Notes: a model not told the origin generated them from the sequence alone. A DNA stretch of 64,000 nucleotides from Cognatishimia sp. F0-27 (GCF_020667845.1 NZ_JAFMPQ010000030.1:1-64000), one strand, 5' to 3'; shown: positions 25,277 through 35,784, counted from the stretch's first letter. Numbers and translations are program-made.

Positions 25277-25899
25277 CAATATCTCCTGAGAAATAGCAGG
25301 GTGCGGCAGGCACGAGAGTGGGAAGCTTATGTCGCTTACAGACCAGTCATGTCGTAAAGGTACATTGCTCAGCGCCCATTTCAATGCTGCACCTGCAAAA
25401 AACCGTGAAGAACCCGGGATTACAGGCGTTTCTGACCCATGGATGATGAAATCGCAGGCGCTTTTTGTGTTGCGCCTTGCGCCACATGGCTCAGCGATGG
25501 CGCCCAAGACCGGTGACGGGCCTTGTTTCAGCCGTCGGTCGCGTTTCCTGCCCATGGACACCATCATTGCACCGTGCGCCTCGTTGTCACGGCGGACCAG
25601 TCCGGTGATGCAAATGATGGCACCCGGCAGCCTGTAACTCAGCTGCAGATGCATGCTGACAGTAAGGAACAGGTCTACCCTGAGCCCCGCCCAGTGGGAA
25701 ATTCGTTGCTCTGGAAGAGTTAAGCGGTCAGAGTGGTGCTCAAGGCGATATTCGTATTTCCCGAGGCAATCCTGGTTCGCGGAAGCGCGCCGAGGACTCT
25801 CGCACCGCCGCTTGCAGCGCTTATTGTCGGCTTTGTCGTGCAAATCAGGCTATTTGCCCGCCGGGCAGTAGAGTCCTTCTTTCACTGGAGACCGACCGG
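25277..25899. other. Divergent gene-free region
   Basis: This 620-bp stretch separates gpsA (minus) from the giant subtilase gene (plus). No gene was supported on either strand. It must carry the promoter of the glucosylglycerol operon, but no consensus elements could be assigned with confidence. GGAG at 25887 serves the subtilase start. Confidence 0.45.
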
Positions 25900-28800
25900 A
25901 TGCCCTTCACCCCGAACGACCCGCTGTTCAATCTGCAATGGTATCTCAACAACACCATCGCCGGGCAATACGATATCAACGTCACAACGGTCTGGGACGA
26001 TTATCGCGGTGACGGGGTGCAGGTCACGATCATCGATGTCGGCTTTGACATCGCGCATGACGATCTCGACGCGAAATGGGTCTATGCGCTCAATTACGAC
26101 TACGAGGGCAACGACACCGACCCCGACGAGGGCGCAGGCACCGAAAGCCACGGCACGCCGGTTGCGGGTATCATCGGCGCGGAGGCCTATAACGGCTATG
26201 GCGGTGCCGGGATCGCATGGGACGCCGATCTTGTCGCCTATAACGGGTTGGGGCGGCCGGGAGCCTATCTCGATGCTGCGGGGCTTGGGGACGGGATCGG
26301 CAACACCGCCGGTAACGACAATGGCAGCGACGTCATCAATGCGAGCTATGGCTACACCACCAATTTCGTGAATGCCGGAAATGTCCCCGACCTGATCCGC
26401 ATTGTCGATCACGGGCGCGGCGGGTTGGGGACCAATTTCGTCAAGATCAACCACAATGCCCGCGATGCCAACCCGGGCACGCCGAACGGCATCGGCATGG
26501 AGGCGGTCACCGCGAAAGAGAACAGCACCCAGGCCTCGATCAGCATCGCCGCCACCCGCGCAGACGGCTGGGTTGCGTCCTATTCTTCACCCGGTGCAAA
26601 CACGCTTGTGTCCGGGCTGGCGGACGATATCAACAACGACGCCGGGATCTTCAATACCGACCGGACCGGCAATCCGGGCTATTCCAACAACGCCGCAACC
26701 TATCCGGATTTCACCTATTTCGACGGAACCTCGGCGGCGGCACCGGTGGTCTCGGGCGTGGTGGCGCTTATCATGGAGGCCAACCCCGATCTCGGCTGGC
26801 GCGACGTGCAGGAGATCCTGGCCTATTCCGCGCGGCATGTGGGCTCGGCTGTGGGCAGTGCGGCCAATACCGGCGCGCCGGGCAATGGCGCGTTCGAGGT
26901 CGGCACGCAGAGCAACGGGGCGACGTGGTTCTGGAACGATGCGCAGAACTGGAACGGGGGGTCGCTGCATTTCTCCAACGATTACGGGTTCGGGCTGGTG
27001 GACGCGTTTTCCGCCGTGCGTCTTGCCGAAACCTGGGACCGGCTGTCGGTCAGCGACAACCAGCTGAGCTACAGCTTCGATTTCGACGGCGCAGGGACAA
27101 CAACGGTCGACAGCACGCCCACAACCTTTAGCGTTCAACTCACGGAAGACATCATCGTCGAGCATGTCTCGCTTAACCTCGATTTCTCGGCTGATGACAT
27201 CCAGGACATGAGCATTCACCTGATCTCGCCCGAAGGCACGCGGGTTCAGTTGATCCGGCAGCTTGACGGACCGGGCCTAACGGGTACGTTTTCTTTCGGG
27301 TCGGGAAGTTATGCGTATGCCACGCCCGCGGAGGGCTGGGATTTCGGGACCACCGCCTTCATGGGCACGGTCAACTGGGGAGCGTCCTATCCCGAGGGGA
27401 CAGGGGACTGGGTCCTTGAAGTCGCCAACCTTGACGGGGCCTCAAACGGCGCGTTCACGATCACCGATGCGGATCTGACCATCGTCGGGCGACCCACCAC
27501 CGAAGATGACCTGTATATCTTCACCGATGAGTTTTCGGACTATTTCAACACCTCCAGCCACGCAACGCTGATCAATGGCGGCTATGTCGACGGCCCGCCC
27601 GCACTCGCCACGATCAATGCCGCCGCCGTGACCGGCAACACGGTGCTGAATTTCACCGCCAACACCGCCGTGATCGACGGTGTGTCCATTCAGGCGTTTG
27701 CCGTCGCCAATGCCTATACCGGCGACGGCAACGACACGGTCACGGGCGATACGGTGACCGCGCTGATCTTTACCGGGCGCGGCAATGACAGCATCACCGG
27801 CGGCTCCGCCGGGGAATTGATCAATGGCGGACGCGGCGTTGACACGATCAACGCGGGGGGCGGCGACGACACCATCGTCGATGGCATCAGGTTCGACACC
27901 CAAGGCACCGACCAGATTGACGGAGGTCCGGACAACGATCTTGTCATCGCGACATACGTCACCTCCGGAAACTACGATGGCGGGACCGGCGACGACACGC
28001 TCGATATGCGCCTGGATTCGAGCAATTTCAGCGGCTCGAATGCCGTCCGCCTCGATTTGCCGACATTTTCGCTGTTCTCCTCCAGCGTCACCGGTTTCGA
28101 AAATGCCATGACCGGTGCCGGCACGGACCTGCTGGTGGGTGGGGCGGAAAGCAATATCCTGATCGCGGGCAAGAACAACGACACGCTGCAGGGCAATAAC
28201 GGCAATGATCTGTTGCTGGGCGATGACATTCCGTTTGGCCTGCTTGAGATGAACCTCAACGGAGCGCTCGACCAATACGCGCAGACCACAAATTTCACCG
28301 CCATGCCGACGGAGAATTTTACCGTTGAATTTCTGATGCGCGCCGATGCCGGGGATGCCGGGAATGGCATCGCGTTCTTCTCATACGCGGTCCCCAACAG
28401 CACCAATGAGTTTCTCATCTACGGCACTGTCGGCGGGACCCTGAGCATCTGGTCCAACACCGGTTCGGTGGATACCGGCGTTTTGACGAGCACCGTTCTT
28501 GACGGCGATGTGCACCGCATTTCGGTGTCGGCCAATACCGGCGCGGGGCCAAACGGGCGCTACACGCTTTATGTCGACGGGGTCGAGGAATTCCGTGGTG
28601 CCGGTGGCAGTTCGTCCATGGGCACGCCCATCGAGGCGGGCGGCACCATCATCCTCGGTCAGGATCAGGACGGCAGCGTGCCGGGGGGCGGTTTCGAAAC
28701 CAGTCAGGCGCTTCGGGGGCAGATCGGCGATCTGCGGATCTGGAAGACCGAGTTGCGGGCCGAAGACGTGGCGGATCTTGCCTTCAAACAGCTTGAGCCG

Positions 28801-31800
28801 CTCGACCTGCGCGATCACCTGTCGCTGGTTGCGAACTGGCAGCTCGATGCGCCGACGCTGTCCTTTGCCAATCTCAAGGGCACACAGAGCCTGATCCCGC
28901 AGGCCGGGGCGAGCGCAACGCTGACTGGCGTCGATTACGAACATCAGGCTGGCAATGACAGCCTCGACGGCGGGTCGAACAACGACACGCTGCACGGTGG
29001 CGGCGGCAATGACAGCCTGGACGGCGGGTCGAACAGCGACACGCTGCGCGGTGGCGATGGCAATGACACGCTGGTGGCGGGGTTTGGCGCGGATCTGTTC
29101 GACGGTGGCGACGGGACCGATCTTTTGCAGATCGCGGGTTCAGATGTAGGGACGTCGTCTTTTTCGTTCGACATCAACCTGCTGACTGGTGTGGACACGT
29201 TTGGCAACAGCTATGTCTCGATCGAGAACGTGGACGCGGGCGACGGCAATGACCGGATCGTTGGCAATGTGGCGGACAACGTCATCACCGGGGGTATCGG
29301 CAATGACACGCTTGAGGGCGGCGTCGGGTCCGATACGCTGGACGGTGGCCTCGGGCTCAACACGCTGAGCTATGCGGGTTCGAACGAAGCTGTGACGGTC
29401 TTTCTCTCCGTTGCCGGTTCCGGCGGTCACGCGGTGGGCGACGTGATCAGCAATTTCACCAACGTCATCGGCTCGGCGCATGGCGATACCATCGACCTCC
29501 TCGGCGCAGCCGGTGTGGCCGGCAATGTGGTGCATGCGGGCGGCGGCGATGACGTGATCGTGGCGCGGCGCGGGCGCGACGCGGTTTACGGCGAGGCGGG
29601 CGAGGACACCATCGCCGCGTTCGCGGGCGATAACACGGCGCTGGAGATCATTGACGGCGGCACCGAAACCGACACCTACGAGCTTCTCGACGGCGGCGTC
29701 GATAATCTCAGAGACGACGTTGTCATCTCCGTCGAGCGGGTCAACTTCGCGCAGGGCGACGGCTTCGATGCGACCTTGCAGGTGACTGCTGGCACGCTTG
29801 CGGCCAATTTTCAGGAATTCGCGGCGGATGCGCGGGTGGGCGGCAGCGCGATCATCGAGATCGAGATGGGGGCACAGACGACGCTGGACCTGTCGACGCG
29901 GACTATAACAGGGCTCGATCAGCCCGGCGATCAAATCCGGATCACCGGCGATGCGGATGATGAAAACATTCGCGGCTCATCCATCCGCGATGTGATCGCG
30001 GGCAATGGCGGCGATGACACGATTGAGGGCGGCCCGGGAGCCGATGCGCTCGACGGGGGCGTAGATGACAGCGACACGCTGTCTTATGCCAATTCGAGTG
30101 CCGGGGTGACCGTTGGTCTCGATCCGCTGACGCAGGGCAACCCGAGCGGCGGCGACGCGACCGGAGACAGCATCTCCAACTTCGAGAACCTGATTGGCTC
30201 GGCCTTCGACGATACCCTGACGGGCGATGACAATGCCAACACACTGAGCGGTGGCAGCGGGCAAGACCAGCTGTTCGGCAATGATGGTGGCGACAGGCTG
30301 AACGGCGGTGACGAGAATGATACGCTTGACGGTGGTCTGGGCGATGACACGCTCGACGGCGGCGCCGGGTTGAACCAGGTGCAGTACGATACAGGCTCTG
30401 CGGTTGTGGTTGATCTTGAGGCGGGCACGGCCGTGCGGGCGCAGGGCAGCGATACGCTGTTTAACATCCAGCACGTTCTTGGCAGTGAGGAAGACGACCG
30501 GCTGCTCGGCAGCAACTCTGGCGGTGATGAGCTCATTGGCCTGAGCGGCGATGATACATTCGCGGGCCGTGGGGGCAATGATACGATGCACGGCGTCCAG
30601 GGAGAGAACCTATACTACGTCAGCAGCGGCGATGACATGATTATAGGTGGCACCGAGGGCGACACGCTCAGCTTCCAGTATGTCAACAGCGCCGCGACCA
30701 TCAATCTTCAGGCGGGCACCGCAACAAGTGCTGCCACCGACTCAGATGCGCTTGCCTCCGTGGAAAACGCAATCGGCTCGGGTCAGGGCGACGTGATCTA
30801 TGGCTCCATCACCCAGCCCAACCATATCGAGGGGCGCAATGGCGACGACCGTCTTTACGGGCTCGACGGAGATGACACGCTGCGCGGCGGGAGCGGTGAC
30901 GATCATGCGGCGGGCGGCGGCGACAATGACAGCATCACCGGAGACGCGGGCGAAGACACGCTTTACGGCAATGACGGCGAAGACACGTTGAGCGGCGGTG
31001 ACGACAACGACACGCTGCTCGGTGGGGACGATGCCGATACGCTGCTTGGCGGCAGTGGCGAGGACCGGCTCGAAGGTGGCGACGGCGAAGACAGCCTGTC
31101 GGGTGGCAGCTTTGCCGATCGTCTCATTGGCGGGCTCGGCGACGATACCATTGATGGCGACAGCAATTCCGACACCGTGCTCTACATTGGCCTCGCGGCG
31201 GGTGTGTCGGTCAATCTCGAAGCCGGAACCGCAACCGGTGGTGCGGGCAGCGATACGCTGCTCCGGGTCGAGCATGCATTTGGATCGGGGCAGGCGGATG
31301 TGATCTACGGCACAAATCTGCACGGAAACCGACTGGAGGGCAGCTCCGGAAACGACACGATCTACGGGCTCGACGGGCGCGACACGATCCTTGGTGGCGA
31401 CAATGATGACCGCCTCTTGGGAGGTGATGACGTTGATCGTCTGCTTGGCGGGAACGGGACCGATTTCCTCGATGGCGGCTCCGGGACCGACTTCCTGACC
31501 GGCGGCAGCGGCGGAGACAATTTTGTTTTCCGGTCGATTGAGGATACCGGCGTGGGGCGCTACCGACGCGACGAGATCCGCGATTTCGACTCCGCCGAGG
31601 GCGACGTCGTCAACCTTTACCTTATCGACGCCAACGCCAACGCAGCAGGCAATCAGGCCTTCACCTTTGCGGGTTCAAGCTTCGGTGGCAATGCAGGAGA
31701 GGTGATCCTCAACGATTACATCCTCAGCGGGCGCGCAGTGACGATTGCCTCGCTCGATGTAGACGGGGATGCGGTCATGGATGGGCAGATCTATATCGTC

Positions 31801-31833
31801 GGAAACGCAGTGATCGGCGATTTCATCCTCTAG
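25900..31833 (+). CDS. Giant S8 subtilase with P-domain, LamG-like domain and RTX repeats
   Basis: The 1,977-residue exoprotein starts directly with a subtilisin domain: Asp46 in TIIDVGFD, His84 in ESHGTPVAG, Ser278 in DGTSAAAPVV. There is no signal peptide or obvious propeptide. A proprotein-convertase P-domain spans about 401-532 (VSLNLDFSADDIQDMSIHLISPEGTRV). RTX repeats occupy about 605-790. A concanavalin/LamG-like domain lies at about 780-955 (ENFTVEFLMRADAGD; RYTLYVDGVEEF). Long RTX arrays then run to about 1,890, ending in a serralysin-like segment (FVFRSIEDTGVGRYRRDEIRDFD). The design fits type I secretion of a large calcium-dependent protease, perhaps carbohydrate- or surface-binding through LamG. 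Confidence 0.93.
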   Translation: MPFTPNDPLFNLQWYLNNTIAGQYDINVTTVWDDYRGDGVQVTIIDVGFDIAHDDLDAKWVYALNYDYEGNDTDPDEGAGTESHGTPVAGIIGAEAYNGYGGAGIAWDADLVAYNGLGRPGAYLDAAGLGDGIGNTAGNDNGSDVINASYGYTTNFVNAGNVPDLIRIVDHGRGGLGTNFVKINHNARDANPGTPNGIGMEAVTAKENSTQASISIAATRADGWVASYSSPGANTLVSGLADDINNDAGIFNTDRTGNPGYSNNAATYPDFTYFDGTSAAAPVVSGVVALIMEANPDLGWRDVQEILAYSARHVGSAVGSAANTGAPGNGAFEVGTQSNGATWFWNDAQNWNGGSLHFSNDYGFGLVDAFSAVRLAETWDRLSVSDNQLSYSFDFDGAGTTTVDSTPTTFSVQLTEDIIVEHVSLNLDFSADDIQDMSIHLISPEGTRVQLIRQLDGPGLTGTFSFGSGSYAYATPAEGWDFGTTAFMGTVNWGASYPEGTGDWVLEVANLDGASNGAFTITDADLTIVGRPTTEDDLYIFTDEFSDYFNTSSHATLINGGYVDGPPALATINAAAVTGNTVLNFTANTAVIDGVSIQAFAVANAYTGDGNDTVTGDTVTALIFTGRGNDSITGGSAGELINGGRGVDTINAGGGDDTIVDGIRFDTQGTDQIDGGPDNDLVIATYVTSGNYDGGTGDDTLDMRLDSSNFSGSNAVRLDLPTFSLFSSSVTGFENAMTGAGTDLLVGGAESNILIAGKNNDTLQGNNGNDLLLGDDIPFGLLEMNLNGALDQYAQTTNFTAMPTENFTVEFLMRADAGDAGNGIAFFSYAVPNSTNEFLIYGTVGGTLSIWSNTGSVDTGVLTSTVLDGDVHRISVSANTGAGPNGRYTLYVDGVEEFRGAGGSSSMGTPIEAGGTIILGQDQDGSVPGGGFETSQALRGQIGDLRIWKTELRAEDVADLAFKQLEPLDLRDHLSLVANWQLDAPTLSFANLKGTQSLIPQAGASATLTGVDYEHQAGNDSLDGGSNNDTLHGGGGNDSLDGGSNSDTLRGGDGNDTLVAGFGADLFDGGDGTDLLQIAGSDVGTSSFSFDINLLTGVDTFGNSYVSIENVDAGDGNDRIVGNVADNVITGGIGNDTLEGGVGSDTLDGGLGLNTLSYAGSNEAVTVFLSVAGSGGHAVGDVISNFTNVIGSAHGDTIDLLGAAGVAGNVVHAGGGDDVIVARRGRDAVYGEAGEDTIAAFAGDNTALEIIDGGTETDTYELLDGGVDNLRDDVVISVERVNFAQGDGFDATLQVTAGTLAANFQEFAADARVGGSAIIEIEMGAQTTLDLSTRTITGLDQPGDQIRITGDADDENIRGSSIRDVIAGNGGDDTIEGGPGADALDGGVDDSDTLSYANSSAGVTVGLDPLTQGNPSGGDATGDSISNFENLIGSAFDDTLTGDDNANTLSGGSGQDQLFGNDGGDRLNGGDENDTLDGGLGDDTLDGGAGLNQVQYDTGSAVVVDLEAGTAVRAQGSDTLFNIQHVLGSEEDDRLLGSNSGGDELIGLSGDDTFAGRGGNDTMHGVQGENLYYVSSGDDMIIGGTEGDTLSFQYVNSAATINLQAGTATSAATDSDALASVENAIGSGQGDVIYGSITQPNHIEGRNGDDRLYGLDGDDTLRGGSGDDHAAGGGDNDSITGDAGEDTLYGNDGEDTLSGGDDNDTLLGGDDADTLLGGSGEDRLEGGDGEDSLSGGSFADRLIGGLGDDTIDGDSNSDTVLYIGLAAGVSVNLEAGTATGGAGSDTLLRVEHAFGSGQADVIYGTNLHGNRLEGSSGNDTIYGLDGRDTILGGDNDDRLLGGDDVDRLLGGNGTDFLDGGSGTDFLTGGSGGDNFVFRSIEDTGVGRYRRDEIRDFDSAEGDVVNLYLIDANANAAGNQAFTFAGSSFGGNAGEVILNDYILSGRAVTIASLDVDGDAVMDGQIYIVGNAVIGDFIL

Positions 31834-32049
31834 GCGCGGACGCCGCCCATCTCATGGCAGAAAGCGGTGCGGGACCACTCTGCCGGTGGCGGACCGGGCG
31901 CTCTGGGACTTGCCTAGGGGGAGCGGGCAAGAATGGCTTGTTTCGGCCCATGATGGGTGATTTCGAACCATGGGAGCGGGGTCCGCAGGGATGGCACCTC
32001 GGCACCGCCCGCCGGCACGATCCCGTCCAGACCCGTCTCGGGTTCCGGC

Positions 32050-32664
32050 TCAGCGCCTGTCGGAACCTCGCTCCACCACAAACACCGAAGCCGGAGGCAC
32101 GTTCATTGGAATGAACTGCAGTCGCCGCGATGTCAGCCCGAGCCGCTTCAGCATGTTCTGTGGCGCGGGGCATTTGTGACCATATGTAAAAAGCCGCACC
32201 GTGCCGCCGGGTTTGAGCGCGACAAAGCTGCTGTGCAGGATCCGGAACGTGATCTGTGGCGGGATCGACAGCAATGGCAGACCGCAGATGATGGTCCCGA
32301 CGCTTTGAGCGGCAAAAGGGGTCAGACTGTGGGTGCGGGTTGCCGAGCCATGAATGATCGCGACACCGGGAAACCGCAGGCGCAAGGCGTCGGCAAAGGT
32401 TGGATTGGCTTCGATGGCGGCAATCTGATCGGCGGGGAGGCCGCGTTGAAGCAGGGCGGCGGTGAAAACGCCGGTTCCGGGTCCAAGTTCGATGACCGGC
32501 CCGTCCTGTGGGCCGATCCCTTCGGTGATCGCGCGGGCCAGTGCCTGGCTTGAGGGCACGATAGCGCCAACCTTGCGCGGTTCCCGCACCCACTCGCGAC
32601 CGAACATCCACGCCGCGGCGGCCTGTTTCTTGAGTCCTTCCCGACCGGAGGCGGTTTCAGTCAT
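32050..32664 (-). CDS. PmtA-like class I SAM methyltransferase
   Basis: The 204-residue protein matches the Sinorhizobium-type phospholipid N-methyltransferase layout: WVREPRKVGAIVPSSQALAR near the N-terminus, SAM-binding VIELGPGTGVFTAALL, and the acidic EANP strand after it. IICGLPLLSIP replaces the usual motif IV, and a PMNVPPASVFVVER end follows. Family members methylate phosphatidylethanolamine on the way to phosphatidylcholine. Related proteins of this size can also be other small-molecule methyltransferases, so the exact substrate is uncertain. It is monocistronic on the minus strand. Confidence 0.8.
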   Translation of the reverse strand: MTETASGREGLKKQAAAAWMFGREWVREPRKVGAIVPSSQALARAITEGIGPQDGPVIELGPGTGVFTAALLQRGLPADQIAAIEANPTFADALRLRFPGVAIIHGSATRTHSLTPFAAQSVGTIICGLPLLSIPPQITFRILHSSFVALKPGGTVRLFTYGHKCPAPQNMLKRLGLTSRRLQFIPMNVPPASVFVVERGSDRR

Positions 32665-33267
32665 GGTGCACCTGATCGGGCCCTAAATTGGTCTCGGCCG
32701 GAATTGGCCAAGCGACGCGTCCCCCGCATGAGCCCTTGAACACAAGGTTCCGTCCGGTTCCGCTCGCCCGAAACTCCGGTCTCCGGCGTTTACGGGCTCG
32801 CGATCGCGGACGCGCTGTGCCGAAAAGATAGAAGGGTGCGCGGGTGTTGTCGACATGGCATGCGCGGAATGCTTCGGAAACTCGGCAGGCAACGAATACA
32901 CGGCTGAGCGTTTGACCGACCGGTATGGAGCCGGAGTTCAGAAAGCCTAAGGCCCGTGCCGGGCCTCGTTCAGGGCGATCCGGGATGCGATTGGCGGCGA
33001 CTGTCAAATCACTGGCGGCGACGGTCAAGACAGGCAGCGGCCAGATGCGGGATACCGGGCCCACCAATCGCAACCAGGGAGACAGCAGCTTTCGCGCGCG
33101 CGCCTTGCCAGTCCGCGCCCCTTCGCGCGTCGATGGCCTCCGCCAGACCTTGCTTGGCGCACCGGGTCAGCGCGCCCAATCGCACTCATGTCCATCATCC
33201 AAGAGCCATGCCTGCATCGGGCCTGCTGCACGCAGGCATGCCTCTTTCACTTCAGGAGATCAGAACC
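32665..33267. other. Gene-free region with a short tandem repeat
   Basis: No convincing gene. Two adjacent 21-bp units (32992-33012 and 33013-33033), both opening TGGCGGCGAC and sharing GTCAA, form a short tandem duplication. The open frame of the downstream SDR gene extends back into this region, but the ribosome site at 33254 argues against it. Confidence 0.45.
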
Positions 33268-34095
33268 ATGACAGACAATCCTTATCTCATCATCGGTGCC
33301 ACGGGGAAAACCGGTCGCCGTGTGGCGCAGCGCCTCGATGCCCGGAAAATGCCCGTGCGCCGGGCATCCCGCACGGCTCCCACCCCGTTCGATTGGGACA
33401 AGCCAGAGACCTGGGAGGCCGCTCTCGAAGGCGCTCGGGCCGCCTACGTGACCTATTTTCCGGATCTCGCCTTTCCCGGCGCGGTAGAGCGCGTCGCCAA
33501 GCTGGCCGAAACTGCGCGCGCAGCGGGCCTTGGGCGGCTGGTGCTCTTGTCGGGACGCGGAGAGCATCACGCGCGCTTGGGCGAAGAGGCCGTCCGGGCG
33601 TCCGGGGTGGAATACACGCTGATCCGCGCGGCCTGGTTTGCCCAGAATTTCTCCGAAGGCTACCTGCGGGCTCCGATCCTAGACGGGGTGATGCCAATGC
33701 CGGGCGGGGCCGTTCAGGAACCCATCATCGACGTGGAAGACATTGCCGATGTCGCCGTTGCGGCACTCACGGAGCCGCGCCATGCCAATATGCTTTACGA
33801 GGTGACCGGACCACGGCTATTGGGGTTTGCGGACATGGCCGCGATCCTCAGCGAGGCAATCGGGCGCGATATCGCTTATCTTCCGATTTCCTTCGAAGCA
33901 TTTCACGCCTCCCTTTCCCAAAACGGGGGCACCTTTGTTGCCGATGTTTTCACCGCGATCGCCCGGGAAACGCTGGATGGACGCAACGCATGTCTCGGCA
34001 CTGGTGTCGTCGAGGCGCTGGGCCGCGCGCCGCGCGATTTTGCGGATTTCGCACGTGTCGCCGCGCAGGCAGGCGCGTGGCGTGCTGCGGCGTAA
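33268..34095 (+). CDS. NmrA-like atypical SDR (NAD(P)H-binding protein)
   Basis: AGGAG at 33254-33258 fixes the start. The 275-residue protein opens with a Rossmann motif, YLIIGATGKTGRRVAQRL. It continues with VLLSGRGEHH, EYTLIRAAWFAQNFSEGYL and the EPIIDVEDIADVAVAAL segment typical of NmrA/azoreductase-type SDRs, which lack the classic YxxxK. These proteins sense or use NAD(P)H, for example in quinone reduction. It is followed after 32 bp by a DUF1772 membrane gene, a pairing often seen in soil and marine bacteria, so the two likely form an operon. Confidence 0.88.
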   Translation: MTDNPYLIIGATGKTGRRVAQRLDARKMPVRRASRTAPTPFDWDKPETWEAALEGARAAYVTYFPDLAFPGAVERVAKLAETARAAGLGRLVLLSGRGEHHARLGEEAVRASGVEYTLIRAAWFAQNFSEGYLRAPILDGVMPMPGGAVQEPIIDVEDIADVAVAALTEPRHANMLYEVTGPRLLGFADMAAILSEAIGRDIAYLPISFEAFHASLSQNGGTFVADVFTAIARETLDGRNACLGTGVVEALGRAPRDFADFARVAAQAGAWRAAA

Positions 34096-34127
34096 GACGT
34101 GCCCGGTCACAAAAAGGAGATGCGCCG

Positions 34128-34628
34128 ATGTCTTTCCCCATCATTGTGCTGATGAACGGCACAATCCTTGCCTATGCCGTTGTCGGCGGCGTGTTCCTCG
34201 CCTTTTCGGATTTCATCATGCGCGCATTGACCCGTGCGGGGCAGGGGGCTGCAACCATGCAGATCATCAACCGCGCGGTCTTTCGCTGGATCTTCATGGC
34301 GCTGTTCCTTGCCCTTGTCCCGGTGTCGCTGGCTTGGATCGTCTACGGGCTGCGGGTCGAGAGCGGCGTCTCCGGCGTGCTCATGGCTTGTGGCGGCGCG
34401 CTCTACCTTTCGGGGTGCTTTGCGGTCACGGCTTTCGTCAATGTTCCGATGAACACCGCGCTTGCAGATTTTGCCTCGCACAGCGCGGAAATGGAGCATT
34501 ACTGGCGTGGTATCTATGTGCCGCGCTGGACGGCCTGGAATACAGTGCGCGCAGTGGCCTGTCTCTTGGCCGCAATCGCTTCGCAGGCAGGGCTCGTTGC
34601 GCCATTGCTTCGCGCGGCAGGTTCGTGA
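34128..34628 (+). CDS. DUF1772 (anthrone oxygenase-like) membrane protein
   Basis: AAGGAGA eight bases upstream sets the start. The 166-residue protein has four predicted membrane helices and DUF1772 hallmarks: GGVFLAFSDFIMRAL, FVNVPMNTAL and WRGIYVPRWTAWNTVRA. The family includes fungal anthrone oxygenases, and bacterial members often sit beside NmrA-like reductases, as here. The reaction in bacteria is not established. Confidence 0.88.
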   Translation: MSFPIIVLMNGTILAYAVVGGVFLAFSDFIMRALTRAGQGAATMQIINRAVFRWIFMALFLALVPVSLAWIVYGLRVESGVSGVLMACGGALYLSGCFAVTAFVNVPMNTALADFASHSAEMEHYWRGIYVPRWTAWNTVRAVACLLAAIASQAGLVAPLLRAAGS

Positions 34629-34905
34629 AGGCGCCCGCGCTGCGATGATGCGCGCCAAGCCCCCCTGCGCTGACCATCATCGGCGCTGGCGGGCGTTGGA
34701 GTGGCAGAATCGTGCAATTCCGGAGGGAACCGGGCTAAATCCAACGCAGATCCGAGACCGCCTGGCGCCCGTCCGCCATGATCCGCTTTGCCGATGTCCC
34801 GAATTGGCCGGTAAAACACGCTCTTGCCTTGCCTTGAACATGCAATTCTTCCTTGTCGTCGCCAATATGCGCCCCATCTTGCGCAGTGTTGTAAGGAGGG
34901 ACCCC

Positions 34906-35169
34906 ATGTCGAACGTAGACGACCGTCTTGAATCCGTGGAAGAAGCGCGCGCCCTGGATGCGCGCTATCAGGCGGCCCGTGCCGCGCTCGAGCACAATCG
35001 CAAGATCGAACAGGGCCAGGCCGGGGCGTTGTTTTTCGCGGCGATGGCCTATGGCGACGCGATGGAAGAAAACCGCATGTTTCAGGTGGCGGCGCATTGG
35101 GCCAAGCTTGTCTGCATTGCGTCGATCTTCGTCATTCCCAACCTGTTGGTGATCAGCGTTCTGTTGTGA
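34906..35169 (+). CDS. Small predicted membrane-anchored protein, unknown
   Basis: A strong AAGGAGGG lies seven bases before the ATG. The 87-residue protein has a charged, helical N-terminal half (RLESVEEARALDARYQAARAALEHNRKIEQGQAG), probably coiled coil. One hydrophobic C-terminal helix follows (LVCIASIFVIPNLLVISVLL). It stands alone and ends in a clear terminator, which supports a real short transcript. No family was recognised. Confidence 0.7.
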   Translation: MSNVDDRLESVEEARALDARYQAARAALEHNRKIEQGQAGALFFAAMAYGDAMEENRMFQVAAHWAKLVCIASIFVIPNLLVISVLL

Positions 35170-35252
35170 CCTCATGATGCCCGCGGTTCGGTTGCGACCA
35201 TCCCTCTGGGCGGCGTGACAACGTCCTGACACTGCAAGAACCAGACTGGTTC

Positions 35253-35283
35253 AAAACCGGCAGCTCGCGTTGCCGGTTTTTTG
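35253..35283 (+). terminator. Rho-independent terminator
   Basis: AAAACCGGCA (35253-35262) pairs perfectly with TGCCGGTTTT (35271-35280) around an 8-base loop and runs into further T residues. It closes the transcript of the small membrane protein 84 bp upstream. Confidence 0.88.
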
Positions 35284-35784
35284 GTGTTTCAAGAGCCGCA
35301 TTCCCGAGACGCCTGCGCGCCCTCCGCAACCCGGTTAGGCTGCCACTCCAAGAAGCTTTGCCGCATTTTTGGGCGGATTGAAAACAAACCTTCCCGGAAT
35401 CATCTTTTTGCGACAGTCTTCTGGGCATGAGTGCGGTCATGATCCAGCACGCGCATCGAGCGCCGGTTTTTACTCTCAGGTTGCGTGCGCCTTGAGCGCG
35501 TTTTGGTCTGGTCGTGACCGCTTCGGTGCGCGCCGCATCGGCTTGGTCTGTGCGGTGCTGATCGCCCGCATGGGGCCAATCGCAAAATCGGGGAGGGCCT
35601 GATGGGGTTGGGGTGCCATGCCCGTGAAACCGTTCTGCACCCGGATACGACGCGGCGTGGGCCTTGCTTTTCGCCTGTGGTGGAGCGCCGGATATCCGCT
35701 CAACCAGTTGAATTTAAGAGACAATAGTATCGAGTTTTTCACCCCCATTTGGTTCCGGGGCATCATCCAAGGGAGGAGATGGAC
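35284..35784. other. Gene-free stretch before the methanethiol oxidase gene
   Basis: No gene supported. It should contain the mtoX promoter. GGGAGGAG at 35771-35778 is the ribosome site. Confidence 0.45.
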
